Assembly: GCA_003104995.1 (NCBI GenBank)
Contig: PQAO01000027.1
Coordinates: 164,799-212,971 of the forward strand
Length of the DNA stretch: 48,173 nt
DNA from: Dehalococcoidia bacterium
GTDB lineage: Bacteria; Chloroflexota; Dehalococcoidia; Tepidiformales; Tepidiformaceae
Direction of reading: 5' to 3'
Position numbers and translations under genes: made by a program. The notes under the pieces were generated by a model. The model did no database searches, was not told where the DNA came from, and was given only the letters and a program-made list of their open reading frames with translations. Each line of letters begins with the position of its first letter. Position 1 is the stretch's first letter. Below are positions 7,988 to 18,300 of this stretch, one piece after another.

Positions 7988-8506
7988 TTAGGTGACGTGG
8001 ATGGCGACCAGCAGGGCGCCCGCATCCACCCGCTCCCCGGGTTTCACGGGGACCTGCTCGACGATGCCCGCCGCCGGTGACTTGAGCTCGTTGTTCATCT
8101 TCATCGACTCGATGACGAGGAGGACATCGCCGGCCTGCACGATGGCTCCCGGCTCACACCGGACCTCGACGATGCTGCCCGTCATCGGGGCGACGATCCG
8201 CTTCAGGCCGGATTCCTCGGGCCTGGCGGCCCGGGTGGCGGTCTGCGGGCGCCATCGCTCGACATCGAAGTCGAACGCATGGCGCCCAATCGTGGCCACC
8301 ACGCCACCACGCCGGCGCTCGAGGTAGAGTTCCACTGGCCGGTTATCGATCATCAGGAGGTAGAGCTGCGAATCGCCAATCCGCTGGAGCTCGGCCCGGC
8401 GCCACTCAGGCGTGTCTTCGCGCCGGACCCGGAGGCCGTGCTCATCGCGGTCCATCTCGTACGCGATCGGGTTGTCGCCGTCGCGGATCAGATACTTCTC
8501 GGCCAT
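7988..8506 (-). CDS. biotin carboxyl carrier subunit of an acyl-CoA carboxylase
   Basis: A 172-residue protein whose C-terminal ~70 residues form a biotinyl/lipoyl domain: IVAPMTGSIVEV, then ESMKMNNE with the biotinylated Lys at about 136, then SPAAGIVEQVPVKPGE. The N-terminal ~100 residues resemble the linker part of 3-methylcrotonyl/propionyl-CoA carboxylase alpha chains. It overlaps the biotin carboxylase gene by 19 bp and would carry the carboxylated biotin to a carboxyltransferase. None is encoded in the window, so the final substrate (acetyl-, propionyl- or methylcrotonyl-CoA) is undetermined. Confidence 0.9.
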   Translation of the reverse strand: MAEKYLIRDGDNPIAYEMDRDEHGLRVRREDTPEWRRAELQRIGDSQLYLLMIDNRPVELYLERRRGGVVATIGRHAFDFDVERWRPQTATRAARPEESGLKRIVAPMTGSIVEVRCEPGAIVQAGDVLLVIESMKMNNELKSPAAGIVEQVPVKPGERVDAGALLVAIHVT

Positions 8507-10041
8507 CGACCCATTCCCCTTCCGCCGGAAAGCCCCGCCATCTGTGTGCGCCAGTGCGAGGACGCCGGAGCTTTGCCGTTAACCGGCAGTGCGCCCCCAC
8601 CGTTCGCCGCCGCGTACTCCGAGTGGTCCGCCTCGCCGCCAGTCACCATGAGGAGCGCAGCGATCTCCGCGAACGAACGTTGTTCGGCGAGGTGCTCTTC
8701 AACCACGACCTCGTGGCGGTCGAGGAAATCCGTATCGAAGTGGCCGCTGATGAAGTCTGGCTGATCGAGGATCTGTTGGAGGTAGGGGATATTCGTCGCG
8801 ACGCCCACTACCTTGAACTCCGCCAGGGCGCGCCTCATGCGGGTCCGGGCGCCTTCCCGGTTTCTGCCCCACGCGGTCACCTTCGCCAGGAGCGAGTCGT
8901 AGTACGGGGTCACCTCGACGCCGTCGTAGAGGGCGCTTTCGACGCGGATGCCGGGGCCGGCCGGCTCGCGCGCCAACACCACCCGTCCCACCGAAGGGAG
9001 GAAGTTGTTGAAGGGGTCCTCGGCCACGATGCGACACTCGATGGCCCAGCCGCGGGTCAGAAGGTCCGCCTCGTCATAGGGCAACTCCTCGCCCGCGGCG
9101 ACGAGGATCTGGTCCTTCACAAGGTCGGTGCCGGTCACGATCTCCGTTACCGGGTGCTCGACCTGGAGGCGCGTGTTCATTTCGAGGAAATACCAGCTGC
9201 CGTCTTCGCTGAGCAGGAATTCAACCGTCCCGAGGTTATGGTAATTCGCAGCCCGCGCGATACGGACTGCCGCCCGCGTCAGGCTGCGCCGGAGCTGAGG
9301 CGACACCGCGATGCTGGGGCATTCCTCAATGAGTTTTTGGTGCCGTCGCTGGATCGAGCATTCGCGTTCGCCCACCGGCACGATGTTGCCGAACTGGTCA
9401 CCGATGACCTGGACTTCGATGTGGCGGACGTGCTGGAGGTTTTTCTCCACGTAGATCGCGGGATTGCCAAACGCGACCTGCGCCTCTTGCATGGCCCGCG
9501 CAGCCGCGTCGGCAAGCTCTTCACGGGATTGGACCAGCCGGATGCCTCGTCCACCGCCCCCGGCAGCTGCTTTAATCATCACCGGATAGCCGATCTTGTC
9601 GGCGAACGCTGTCGCCTCCTCGATCGACGCGACCTCGCCGCTGCCGGGCAGGACCGGGACGCCGGCATCCTCGGCGATCTTGCGGGCCGCGATCTTGTCG
9701 CCGAGAAGCCGGATAGACTCGGCGCTGGGCCCAATGAACGTAAGGCCGGCGGAGGTGCAGGCTTCGGCGAAATCCGCGTTTTCGGCCAGGAATCCGTACC
9801 CGGGGTGGACCGCCACCGCGCCGCAATCCTTCGCGACCTGGATGATGCGGTCCATGTTGAGGTAGCTCTGGCGAGCGTCAGCCGGGCCGATGAAGTAAGC
9901 CTCATCGGCGTAGCGAACGTGCTGCGACGTGCGGTCGACTTCGGAATAGACGGCAACCGAACGGATGTCGAGGTCCCGCAAGCCCCGAACAATTCGGAGT
10001 GCGATTTCGCCACGGTTGGCTACGAGGACTTTGGAAAACAT
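8488..10041 (-). CDS. accC: biotin carboxylase subunit of acetyl/propionyl-CoA carboxylase
   Basis: Catalyses ATP-dependent carboxylation of biotin on its carrier protein. The 517-residue product shows the pre-ATP-grasp N-terminus (KVLVANRGEIALRI), the ATP-grasp glycine loop KAAAGGGGRGIRLV near residues 158-170, the ECSIQRRHQKLIEE segment, and FLEMNTRLQVEHPVTE with catalytic Glu/Asn/Arg residues. It is about 70 residues longer than a bare AccC. The tail is low-complexity (ANGGGALPVNGKAP) and its last codons overlap the start of the carrier gene, suggesting coupled translation. It is divergent from mutS2 across a 123-bp gap in which I see no clear operator. accC is used for the function; a pccA-type name is equally defensible. 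Confidence 0.9.
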   Translation of the reverse strand: MFSKVLVANRGEIALRIVRGLRDLDIRSVAVYSEVDRTSQHVRYADEAYFIGPADARQSYLNMDRIIQVAKDCGAVAVHPGYGFLAENADFAEACTSAGLTFIGPSAESIRLLGDKIAARKIAEDAGVPVLPGSGEVASIEEATAFADKIGYPVMIKAAAGGGGRGIRLVQSREELADAAARAMQEAQVAFGNPAIYVEKNLQHVRHIEVQVIGDQFGNIVPVGERECSIQRRHQKLIEECPSIAVSPQLRRSLTRAAVRIARAANYHNLGTVEFLLSEDGSWYFLEMNTRLQVEHPVTEIVTGTDLVKDQILVAAGEELPYDEADLLTRGWAIECRIVAEDPFNNFLPSVGRVVLAREPAGPGIRVESALYDGVEVTPYYDSLLAKVTAWGRNREGARTRMRRALAEFKVVGVATNIPYLQQILDQPDFISGHFDTDFLDRHEVVVEEHLAEQRSFAEIAALLMVTGGEADHSEYAAANGGGALPVNGKAPASSHWRTQMAGLSGGRGMGRWPRSI

Positions 10042-10164
10042 GCTCGCTGCCTGTACTTCTCTAGGGAGAGTCGATGGCTGTTCAGCATACGGGCGAGCCC
10101 GGCGACGTGCGAACAGGGCGAAACCGCTGGTTCGGCCCTCCGAACGGCATTACGCTGGAGAACG

Positions 10165-12525
10165 ATGGACGAGCACACAATTCGTGTCCTGGAGTTCGAA
10201 AAAGTCCTCCAGTTGCTGGCCGCCGAGACCGCGTTCAGCGTCGGGCGTGAGCTCGCCCTCGCCGTCCGTCCCTCCACCGAGTACGCGGCCGCATTCGACC
10301 TGCAGTCCGAGACCGCCGAGATGCGGCTCCTTGACCATCTTGGCATCGACGTGCCCTTCGCCGGTGCGCGAGACATCAGGCCGCTGATCCACTCGGCCTC
10401 AATTGGCCAGGTGCTCGAGCCGGGCGACCTGGCTGAAGCCGCGCAAACGCTGAAAACGGCACGCCGGGCGCGGCTCGTTCTCGAGAAGGTTCGCGACCGC
10501 GTACCCCGCCTTGCCGCCATCGCCGACGCAATCGGCGACTTCCGCACGTTCAGCGACGAAGTGGACAAATCGATCTCGTCACGCGGGGAAGTGGCGGACG
10601 CCGCAAGCGAGCAACTCGCCGCCACGCGACGTGAACTGCGGATTGCCGAGTCGCGGCTCGAACAGCGCGCCCAGGCGGCACTCGCCGACGCCATCCGCCG
10701 AGGTGTGGCCCAGGAAGGGCTGCTCACCGAGCGCAACGGCCGCAAGGTCATCCCCGTGAAGGCCGATTATCGCGGCCAGGTTTCGGGCATCGTCCACGAC
10801 GTGTCCTCCAGCGGTGCCACGCTCTTCATCGAGCCAATGGGCGTCGTCGATGCGGGCAACCAGGTGCGGGAGCTGCAGCTGGCCGAAGACCGGGAGGTGA
10901 GGCGGGTGCTGCAACGCCTCACCTCGCTCCTCGGCGATACAGCGGAAGTGGCAACGGATTCCTTGATGGCGCTCGCCCACCTGGACTTGCTCAGTGCCAA
11001 GGTCCGCCTGGCCCGGAAGATGCACGCAGAGCTCCCGCCCCCTGGCGAAGTCTCGTCGTGGTTTCACCCATCGGGGCCCACCATCCTGGTGCGCGGGCGC
11101 CATCCGCTCCTGAAGGGCGAGGTCGTGCCCACGGACATCGAGGTGGGAGGGGATTACGCGGGGGTGGTTATCACCGGCCCGAACACCGGTGGCAAGACCG
11201 TGGCGCTCAAGACTGTCGGCCTGCTGACGCTCATGGCACAGGCCGGGATGGGCGTCCCGTGCGACGAAGGGAGCCACATCCGCTGCTTTCCGAACATCTT
11301 CGCCGATATCGGCGATGAGCAATCCATCGAACAATCACTCTCGACGTTCTCGTCCCACATGCGGAACATCATCGGGATCCTGGATCAGGCCGGCCGCGAC
11401 ACGCTGGTGCTGCTGGACGAGCTCGGGGCGGGGACCGACCCTGCCGAAGGCGCAGCGATCGCCCGGGCGGTCCTCGAGACGCTGCTCGACCGCGGCTGCA
11501 CGCTCATTGCGACCACGCATCACGGCGAATTGAAAGTCTTCGCCCACAATGACCCGAGGTTGCGCAACGCCTCGGTGGAGTTCGACATCGAGACGCTCAG
11601 CCCGACGTACCACCTCACTGTCGGCCTCCCTGGTCAGTCGAACGCCATCGCCATCGCGCGGCGTCTCGGGCTTTCCGAAGAGGTGTTGGAGCGCGCGAGC
11701 GAACAGCTGGCCCCCGAGCACTTCGAATTGGAGACGCTGCTCGGCGAGATCCGTTCGGAGCGGGCGGCTGCAACCGAGGCGCGCCGCGGCGAGGAGCTCG
11801 CGCGCAGAGAAGCTGAAGAACTGCGAGTCGCCCTGGCTGAACGGCGGGACCGCATCGAGCAAGAGCGCGCGGCCATCCTGGATGATGCCCATCGCGAGGC
11901 CGAGGACACACTCGCCCGCCTGCGGCGCGAAGTCGAAGCAGCGAAGCGCCGGACGGCGACCAGGGAGTTCGATCCGGCCGCTGCCGGGGAGACCCTGCGG
12001 GCAATGGACAAGGACATCGAGCAGCTTGCAGCGCGCGCAAAGCCAAGGCGGCCGGAGACCCTGGCGCCGCTCACGCCGCGGCGTGAGGTCGAACCGGGTG
12101 ACCTTGTCCACGTGCGCGATATCCCGCAGCTCGGCGAGGCGCTCAGCGCGGTCGGGGAGGATGGCCGTGTTGAGGTGCAGTTCGGCTCGCTGCGGATGAA
12201 GGTGTACGTGGACCGGATCGACCGGATCGAGACGCCCACGCCAACCGGGGAGCGCATCAAGGTTCCGATGGGTCCGCCGGTGTCCGTCGAACTGGACCTC
12301 CGCGGGCAACGCGCCGAGGCTGCGCTGGAGCAGTTCGAGAGCTACCTGGACAACGCCTTCCGCGCCGGGCTCCCATTCGTTCGCATCATCCACGGCAAGG
12401 GCACCGGCGCTCTCCGGGCAGCAATACGCGAGGCGCTGGCGCACCATCCCCTGGTTCGACAGTACGAGTCGGCTGCAGCGAACGAGGGCGGCGAGGGCGT
12501 GACCATCGCGCTCCTGGCGGGCTGA
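10165..12525 (+). CDS. mutS2: endonuclease MutS2
   Basis: A 786-residue MutS-family ATPase with a C-terminal Smr nuclease domain. It lacks the MutS1 mismatch-recognition domain; family members act in recombination control or in rescue of collided ribosomes. Visible features are the core helical/lever region (1-320), Walker A GPNTGGKTVALK near residue 338, the STFSSHMRNI switch, Walker B LVLLDELGAGTDPAEG near 414, and a charged coiled coil (about 510-620). The Smr domain follows (about 708-786) with VELDLRGQRAEEA-like LDLRG and IIHGKGTG motifs. I chose the ATG at 10165 because GGAG lies 5 nt upstream. The same frame stays open far upstream, but only antisense to accC. Confidence 0.93.
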   Translation: MDEHTIRVLEFEKVLQLLAAETAFSVGRELALAVRPSTEYAAAFDLQSETAEMRLLDHLGIDVPFAGARDIRPLIHSASIGQVLEPGDLAEAAQTLKTARRARLVLEKVRDRVPRLAAIADAIGDFRTFSDEVDKSISSRGEVADAASEQLAATRRELRIAESRLEQRAQAALADAIRRGVAQEGLLTERNGRKVIPVKADYRGQVSGIVHDVSSSGATLFIEPMGVVDAGNQVRELQLAEDREVRRVLQRLTSLLGDTAEVATDSLMALAHLDLLSAKVRLARKMHAELPPPGEVSSWFHPSGPTILVRGRHPLLKGEVVPTDIEVGGDYAGVVITGPNTGGKTVALKTVGLLTLMAQAGMGVPCDEGSHIRCFPNIFADIGDEQSIEQSLSTFSSHMRNIIGILDQAGRDTLVLLDELGAGTDPAEGAAIARAVLETLLDRGCTLIATTHHGELKVFAHNDPRLRNASVEFDIETLSPTYHLTVGLPGQSNAIAIARRLGLSEEVLERASEQLAPEHFELETLLGEIRSERAAATEARRGEELARREAEELRVALAERRDRIEQERAAILDDAHREAEDTLARLRREVEAAKRRTATREFDPAAAGETLRAMDKDIEQLAARAKPRRPETLAPLTPRREVEPGDLVHVRDIPQLGEALSAVGEDGRVEVQFGSLRMKVYVDRIDRIETPTPTGERIKVPMGPPVSVELDLRGQRAEAALEQFESYLDNAFRAGLPFVRIIHGKGTGALRAAIREALAHHPLVRQYESAAANEGGEGVTIALLAG

Positions 12526-12526
12526 G

Positions 12527-14218
12527 GTGGCCAGGAACCCTGCCGGGCAGGGCGCGTTTGACATGGGAGAGCCCGGTATCGCTCCCGACGCACCACTTGC
12601 CGCTCGCATGCGGCCCCGCACCCTCGACGAGTTCGCCGGGCAGGATGAGGCCGTCGGGCCGGGTTCCATGCTCCGCGGGTCGGTCGAGCGGGGGCGGTTG
12701 CCCTCGTTCATCCTCTGGGGTCCTCCCGGCTGCGGAAAGACGACGCTCGCGCGCATCCTGGCGCGAAGCGTCGCCGCCGAGTTCGTCGCGCTTTCGGCGG
12801 TCTCGTCCGGCGTTGCCGACCTGCGCAAGGTGATGGCAGACGCCCAGGCCCGAAGGATCGCCGGGAAACGCACGGTGCTCTTCGTGGACGAGATCCACCG
12901 GTTCAACAAGGCCCAGCAGGACGTCATCTTGCCTTATGTCGAGGACGGGACAGTCACACTTATCGGCGCGACAACCGAGAACCCGTCCTTCGAGGTGATC
13001 GCGCCGTTGTTGAGCCGGGCCCGCGTTGTGCGGCTCAAGCAGCTCGGACCGGAGGCACTCGCGGGCATCGTCAAAGAAGCGCTCCGGGACGAGGCGCGAG
13101 GGCTGGGTGCGATGGGGCTCAGCCTCGATGAGACGGCCCGCGAGACGCTGCTCGAAGGCGCGAACGGCGACGCCCGCGCAGCCCTGACGGCACTGGAGAT
13201 CGCGGCAGACGTCGCCTACGCGGACGGACGGCGGGCAATCACGGTTGGCGACATCAAGCAGGCGCTCCAGGACCGCCGACCGTACTACGATCGTCAGTCG
13301 GACTACCACTACGACACGATTTCGGCGTTTATCAAATCGCTGCGGGGCAGCGACCCGGACGGGGCGCTCTACTGGCTCGCCCGCATGATCGAGTCGGGCG
13401 AGGATCCGCTGTTCATCGTCCGGCGGATGGTGATCCTGGCATCGGAGGACGTCGGGCTGGCGGATCCGCAGGCGTTGCAGATGGCGGTGGCATGCCAGCA
13501 GGCGGTGCACTTCATCGGGATGCCCGAGGGGTTCTACGCGATGGCCGAATGCTGCCTGTATCTTGCGCTCGCGCCCAAGAGCAACAGCACCGGTGCCGCC
13601 TACAGTCATGCAGTCGAGGATGCCCGGCGGACGGGCCATCTGCCGGTCCCGATGCACCTCCGAAACGCTGTGACGGGCCTCATGAAGGAGTTCGGCTACG
13701 GGACTGGCTATCGCTACGCCCACGACGAGCCCGGACACGTCGCCCGCGGGATGCCTTACTTGCCGGAAGAACTGGGGCGGCCACAGTATTACGTACCGGG
13801 CGAATTCGGGTACGAGGCTGACGCAGCCAGCCGGCTGCGCAGGCTCCGAGCCGACGACGCCAACCATCCTCCTGATTCGGACTGGCACATGAAAATCGAG
13901 TTCCTGTATTCCAAAGCCACGGGTCGCGCCGCGGCAGCCGAGGAAGCCCTGCGCCTCGCTCTGGAGGCCACCGACCCCGCGATCGAGGTCATCTACACAG
14001 AAGTCGACGGCTCGGAAGACGCGCGTGACAAGAAGTTCCTGGGGTCGCCGTCAATCCGCGTGAACGGGGTCGACGTGGAGTATGGCGACCGCGAACCAGA
14101 CGAATACCAGGCCGGGACCCGGTACTACAACACGCCCGAAGGCTGGAAGCCGTACCCGCACGCCCGGCTCATCGCGAACACCATCCTCGAACTCCAGGCC
14201 CGCGAAGCGAAGAAGTAA
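12527..14218 (+). CDS. rarA: RarA/MgsA-type replication-associated AAA+ ATPase with thioredoxin-like C-terminal extension
   Basis: The first ~445 residues are a clamp-loader-related AAA+ protein acting at stalled replication forks: PLAARMRPRTLDEF, Walker A GPPGCGKT at 65-72, Walker B VLFVDEIHRFNK near 117, sensor 1 GATTENPSFE, and the RarA C-terminal tetramerisation part ending PEELGRPQYYVPGEFGYE. RarA normally ends here (about 440-450 residues). This one continues with residues 455-563, which look like a small thioredoxin-fold domain (KIEFLYSK at the first strand, FLGSPSIRVNGVDVEYG near the cis-Pro). The CxxC expected after the first strand is absent. GTG at 12527 follows mutS2 by 1 bp; an ATG at 12563 is an alternative start. 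Confidence 0.88.
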   Translation: MARNPAGQGAFDMGEPGIAPDAPLAARMRPRTLDEFAGQDEAVGPGSMLRGSVERGRLPSFILWGPPGCGKTTLARILARSVAAEFVALSAVSSGVADLRKVMADAQARRIAGKRTVLFVDEIHRFNKAQQDVILPYVEDGTVTLIGATTENPSFEVIAPLLSRARVVRLKQLGPEALAGIVKEALRDEARGLGAMGLSLDETARETLLEGANGDARAALTALEIAADVAYADGRRAITVGDIKQALQDRRPYYDRQSDYHYDTISAFIKSLRGSDPDGALYWLARMIESGEDPLFIVRRMVILASEDVGLADPQALQMAVACQQAVHFIGMPEGFYAMAECCLYLALAPKSNSTGAAYSHAVEDARRTGHLPVPMHLRNAVTGLMKEFGYGTGYRYAHDEPGHVARGMPYLPEELGRPQYYVPGEFGYEADAASRLRRLRADDANHPPDSDWHMKIEFLYSKATGRAAAAEEALRLALEATDPAIEVIYTEVDGSEDARDKKFLGSPSIRVNGVDVEYGDREPDEYQAGTRYYNTPEGWKPYPHARLIANTILELQAREAKK

Positions 14219-14221
14219 GCT

Positions 14222-14845
14222 TCAGCCTCGATCGGCGAAGGTCTCGAGGCCCCTGAGGTGGCAGGTGTCGTTGTGGCGTGCAAGGACAAGGCGGCCGGCG
14301 CGGTCGCGGACGACCTCGGTGATGCTGCAATTCCCGACGTGGAACGCCCCGGGACGCTGGATATCGAGGCCGACCACGATGTGGCAGAGGGAGCTGATGA
14401 CCCCACCGTGCGCGACTGCCACGGTGGTGCCTTCCATGGCACTGAACTCACCAAGGGCTGCCTGCAGGCGATCGTGAAACGTGTCTCGGCCCTCTTCGCC
14501 TGGGAACGTAGGCCGCCGTCCGGTGCTGTACGCCGTGAAGACCTCGGGAAAGCGTTGCCGGAGTTCCGCACCACTCAACCCGCTCGCCTCGCCGATGTCG
14601 TACTCCATGAGTGCCGGCATGTGGACGACGCCGTGGCCAAGCGGCCCGGCGATCGTTTCCGCGGTATCCGCGGCTCGCCGCAGAGGGCTCGTTACAACGC
14701 GATCGACTTCCAGGGTAGCAACGTACCCGGCGGTCGCGCGCGCCTGGAGCACGCCGGTTGGGCTCAGGCCGAAGTCCACCCGGCCCTGGATGACGCCGCT
14801 GGCGTTGCCTTCGGATTCCCCGTGGCGGATGAGGATGAGGCGCAT
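14222..14845 (-). CDS. histidine phosphatase superfamily protein
   Basis: A 207-residue cytoplasmic protein starting MRLILIRHGESEGN, the RHG motif whose His is phosphorylated during catalysis. The second catalytic His is in VAVAHGGVISSL near the C-terminus, and TSPLRRAADTAE is the usual segment following. It could be a phosphoglycerate-mutase-like, alpha-ribazole or broad-specificity phosphatase; sequence alone does not decide. The ATG at 14845 is 2 bp after the stop of the upstream gene, so it is the last gene of the leftward operon, ending 3 bp from the convergent rarA stop with no visible terminator between. Confidence 0.85.
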   Translation of the reverse strand: MRLILIRHGESEGNASGVIQGRVDFGLSPTGVLQARATAGYVATLEVDRVVTSPLRRAADTAETIAGPLGHGVVHMPALMEYDIGEASGLSGAELRQRFPEVFTAYSTGRRPTFPGEEGRDTFHDRLQAALGEFSAMEGTTVAVAHGGVISSLCHIVVGLDIQRPGAFHVGNCSITEVVRDRAGRLVLARHNDTCHLRGLETFADRG

Positions 14846-14847
14846 GG

Positions 14848-15342
14848 TTAGATCAACCGCGGCGCGGTATCGAACCCAGAGGGCGACCACGTTCGCCAGT
14901 TCTCGGCCAGCCGGGCCTGGACATCCAGATCCTTCGAGAGGACCCATGCAGGGAAGTCCCGTGCACCACGAAGCTCTTGCCGGTCGGCTTCTGCCAGCAC
15001 TTCGGCCCGTACGTTCGCGGCGGTATCCATGAATCCCTCGAACCGCCCTTCGTGCTTCACCCAGCGCAGGAAGACGAACCACACGTTTGGGCTCGTGCTG
15101 ATCTTCTCACCACTCGGAGTGGGCCAGAACTTCACGCGCGATTGTGAGGATTTCACCTGGAGATCCGCCAGGTGGTCTCCGGACGCCGTGCTGACTAGGA
15201 CATCGATCCCTGCCGTGTTTCGAACAGTTGGCATGGCGATCAAGCCGCGAAGCGAGAGCTCAAAGCAAACGTAATACACGCCTGCGTTGCCTATAGTCGC
15301 CGGCTGAATCTTCGGCGGCTGCTTGTGAGCAAACGGCGGCAT
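14848..15342 (-). CDS. hypothetical protein, possible PD-(D/E)XK-like fold
   Basis: A 164-residue protein. The pattern GNAGVYYVCFELSLRG, then NTAGIDVLVST, about a dozen residues, then LADLQVKSSQ resembles the E...D...QxK core of small PD-(D/E)XK-like proteins found in many bacteria as uncharacterised proteins. I assign only the fold resemblance, not a nuclease activity. The ATG at 15342 has GGAG upstream and starts 3 bp after the VWA gene stop, and the phosphatase gene follows after 2 bp, so all three are probably co-transcribed. Confidence 0.65.
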   Translation of the reverse strand: MPPFAHKQPPKIQPATIGNAGVYYVCFELSLRGLIAMPTVRNTAGIDVLVSTASGDHLADLQVKSSQSRVKFWPTPSGEKISTSPNVWFVFLRWVKHEGRFEGFMDTAANVRAEVLAEADRQELRGARDFPAWVLSKDLDVQARLAENWRTWSPSGFDTAPRLI

Positions 15343-15345
15343 CCC

Positions 15346-18300
15346 TTACTCCGTCAGGCGGCGGTAGAGCGTCGGCAGGCGGCTTGGCAGCGCCTCGATA
15401 TCCGCGACCACCTCGTAGCCCATGTCTTCACACATGGTCTTCAGGTAGTCGTGGCCGGCCCGGTCAACGGTGAGCGCGAACGGCGTGATGCCGTCGCGCT
15501 TGGCCTCGTTGAGCGCCTGCTTGGTGTCGTGGATGGCGTACTCCTTCTCGGTCCTGTCGCGCCCATAGCCGTGGTCCTGGGGGCGGCCGTCGCTCAACAG
15601 GAAGAGGATCTTCACTTTGGCGTCGGTCAGGTTGAGTTTGTGCGTGGCATGGCGGATCGCCGGGCCCATGCGAGTCGATCGGATCGGCGTGATCTTGTCG
15701 AGCCGGTTCTTGATCTTCTGGTTCAGCGTCTCGTCAAAGTCCTTGATGACGAAGAATTCGACGTTATCCCGGCCGTAGCCGCTGAAGCCGTATATGCCGT
15801 ACTGGTCACCAATCGTCTCCAGGGCGGTCATCAGGAGCACGGTCGACTCTTTTTCGAGGTCGATGATGCGCTTGGGCGGGGCGGTGAGTTCCTGGCGACG
15901 CTTGGAAACCCACCAGCTGAGGTACTTCCGCGGGTCGTCGTCGTAGTCGTCTTCGTCGTAGCGCTTTTCGCGTTTATTGATCTCTTCGTCGGTGCTGGCC
16001 GACATGTCGATGAGGAACGCAACGGCGACGTCGCGCTCGATCTTGTTGCGCCGCCAGTAAATCTTCTCGTTCGGGTTGGCGCCGATGCGCTTCTCGACCA
16101 TCCACTCGATGGCGGCGTCGAGGTCGAAGTCTTCTCCGTCCGGCAGACGCTTGATCTTGCGGAACATCTCGGGCTTCATCAGTTCGAACTGCTTGCGCGT
16201 CTGGGTCACGAGGCCGGCGTGCTCGCGGAGGGTGTTCTCGTAGAAGTCCTCCTCGCCCTCTTCGAGCTTGGACTCTTTCACGGCGCACCAGCGCGGTTTG
16301 TAGTCCTGGGCCCGGAAATCCCACTCGTCGTAGTAGTAGATGGTGACGATCGGGATGAGAGGCTCTTCGCCCTCGCCAGAACCCGTCGAGTTGTCGCTGG
16401 TGGGCTCGCCGGAATCGCCTTTTTCGGATGGGGGCGTGCCGGCTTCCTTCATGAGGTTAGACATGAACTGGCCGGTGGAGGCGTCCAGATCGCCTTCGGA
16501 CATGGCGTCCAGGTCGATCTCAACACTCTTGGCCAGGAGTTCAGCGAGCTGCTCGGGCGTGAGCGGAACGGGGGATTGTTCACCGGCGTCTCCGCCCTGG
16601 GCGTTTTCCTTGAGCTTCATCAGGAGGTCGACCAGTTCGGGCTTGAAATCGCCGCGGAAGTCGATCTCCTGGGGGCTCTCGTAATCCTCATCGCCTTCGC
16701 CGGCTTCGACCCCACCCATGCTCATCTGGCCGCCCTGGCCGCCCTGTTCGCCGCCGCCTTCCATGGGCATCGCCTGGCCGGCCTCCATCGGCGCGACCGA
16801 ACCCCACTGGTCGTCCTCGAGTTGTTCGAAGATGTTGGGGATGCTCATGGCGACTTCGTAGAGGGCGAGGGTCGCCTCCGCGGCATCCTCGACGATGGCC
16901 TGTTCGGCGTGGAGGGCGTTCAGCAGGCCGAGCGCGCGGCTCATCGGCTCCTCGCGCTGGCGCGGCCACATGATGGCGTCGGCGCCATCCAGGCTGGCCC
17001 GGACGAGGTTCTCGACGAAGGCGTTGCGAAGGGGCATCCGGCGCACGTCGGGCCGCTTCGCCAGCTCCTCCTGCTGCAGGTGGAGCATCGGGCGGCGGAT
17101 GCCGCCGTAGTCGCGCTTCACGCGCGAATCGACGCGCGAGTCCTCGGCGATGGTGAACAGGTCGCTGGCGAGTTGGCGCTCGGGGAACAGGTCGAAGAAC
17201 GCCTCCATGTCGGTTGCCGGGTGCCGCTCCGGGTCAACCAGGGCCGTCCGCCGGAGTGGGAACACTGTGCCGGTTCGGGAAAATTCGAAGTCGAAGCTGC
17301 CAAACTCGATGTGCGCGGCCTGGTGGGTTGCAAAGACCTTGATCGCCGTAAAGTTCTCGTCTTTTTCGTGGAAGCGTTCCATCAGTTCCGGCAGGAAGAT
17401 CGTGCTGCCGTCGGTGCTCGCCCGGTGTTCGTTCACCCAGCCGATGCCCTTCTCGGCGAGGGACTCCGTCGTCTGGATGCTCACGTTCGTGCCGGTGAGC
17501 GCCTTGCAGTAGAGGCGCAGGATCTCGCCGACCTTCGACAATTCGATCCGGGCGGAGAGGTTTTCGAGGATGTCCTCGCCGCGGGTGGACTGGAGCTGGA
17601 AGTAGGCTTCGCCCCCTTCGTGGCTGGCCTGGAGGATTCTCATCCCCGCGTTGTGCCAGGGCTCGAGTTCATCGATGCGAATGCGCTGAAGGACGGTCGG
17701 CACCACCGCGATGAAGTCCATCGCGGCGTAGGCGGAATAGGGTGCGAGCTGCTCGGCGAGATCGATGACCTTGTAGTGGTCGTCGGCTTCGAGCTCGTCC
17801 AGGGCTGCGGTGGCTTCTTCGAAGTACTGGAACGCGCTGCGGTTGTGGCCACGAGCCACCTGTGCCGCCAGCAGGAGGAAGCGCTCGCGCAAGGGCGCGT
17901 GCACCTTGTGGAGCAGCGGGGCGCCCCGCTCGAAGTAGAGCCTGGAATCGGCCCAGCTGGACTGGGCGAGTTCCACGGCGAAAGCGATGAACGGGAGGCG
18001 ATCGTCCTCATCGAGCTTCTTCAGGACACCTGGCGCTGTGGCCAGGCAGGCAGAGGCCAGTTCGTAGCTGTGGCGGGAAAGCTCATCGACGAAGAGCACC
18101 AGGCGAGCCGTCTGACCGATCCGGAGGACATCGAAGACAGTCGGACCAAGGTCGAAGAACTGCGCTGCGAGCGATGAACTCTTCCAGTTGCCCTTGTAGA
18201 GCCTGCGGCCAAGGTCGGCCCACTGGCGGACGTGCGACGGACCAACCACTGCCATGGTTTCGGGAGCGGAACGGAGGAACGAGACGGCGAGGGGCGCGGA

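Noticed and set aside
10042..10164. A divergent operator between accC and mutS2.
   Set aside because: Only short imperfect dyads are visible and neither gene is normally controlled by a local operator.
8554..12525. A single 1323-codon open frame that would fuse 537 extra codons to MutS2.
   Set aside because: The extra part is antisense to the clear biotin carboxylase gene, has no motif, and MutS2 starts normally at 10165 with a ribosome binding site.
15325..18177. A 950-codon plus-strand open frame.
   Set aside because: It is fully antisense to the VWA-domain protein, which has recognisable motifs; the plus-strand translation is a composition artefact of GC-rich codons.
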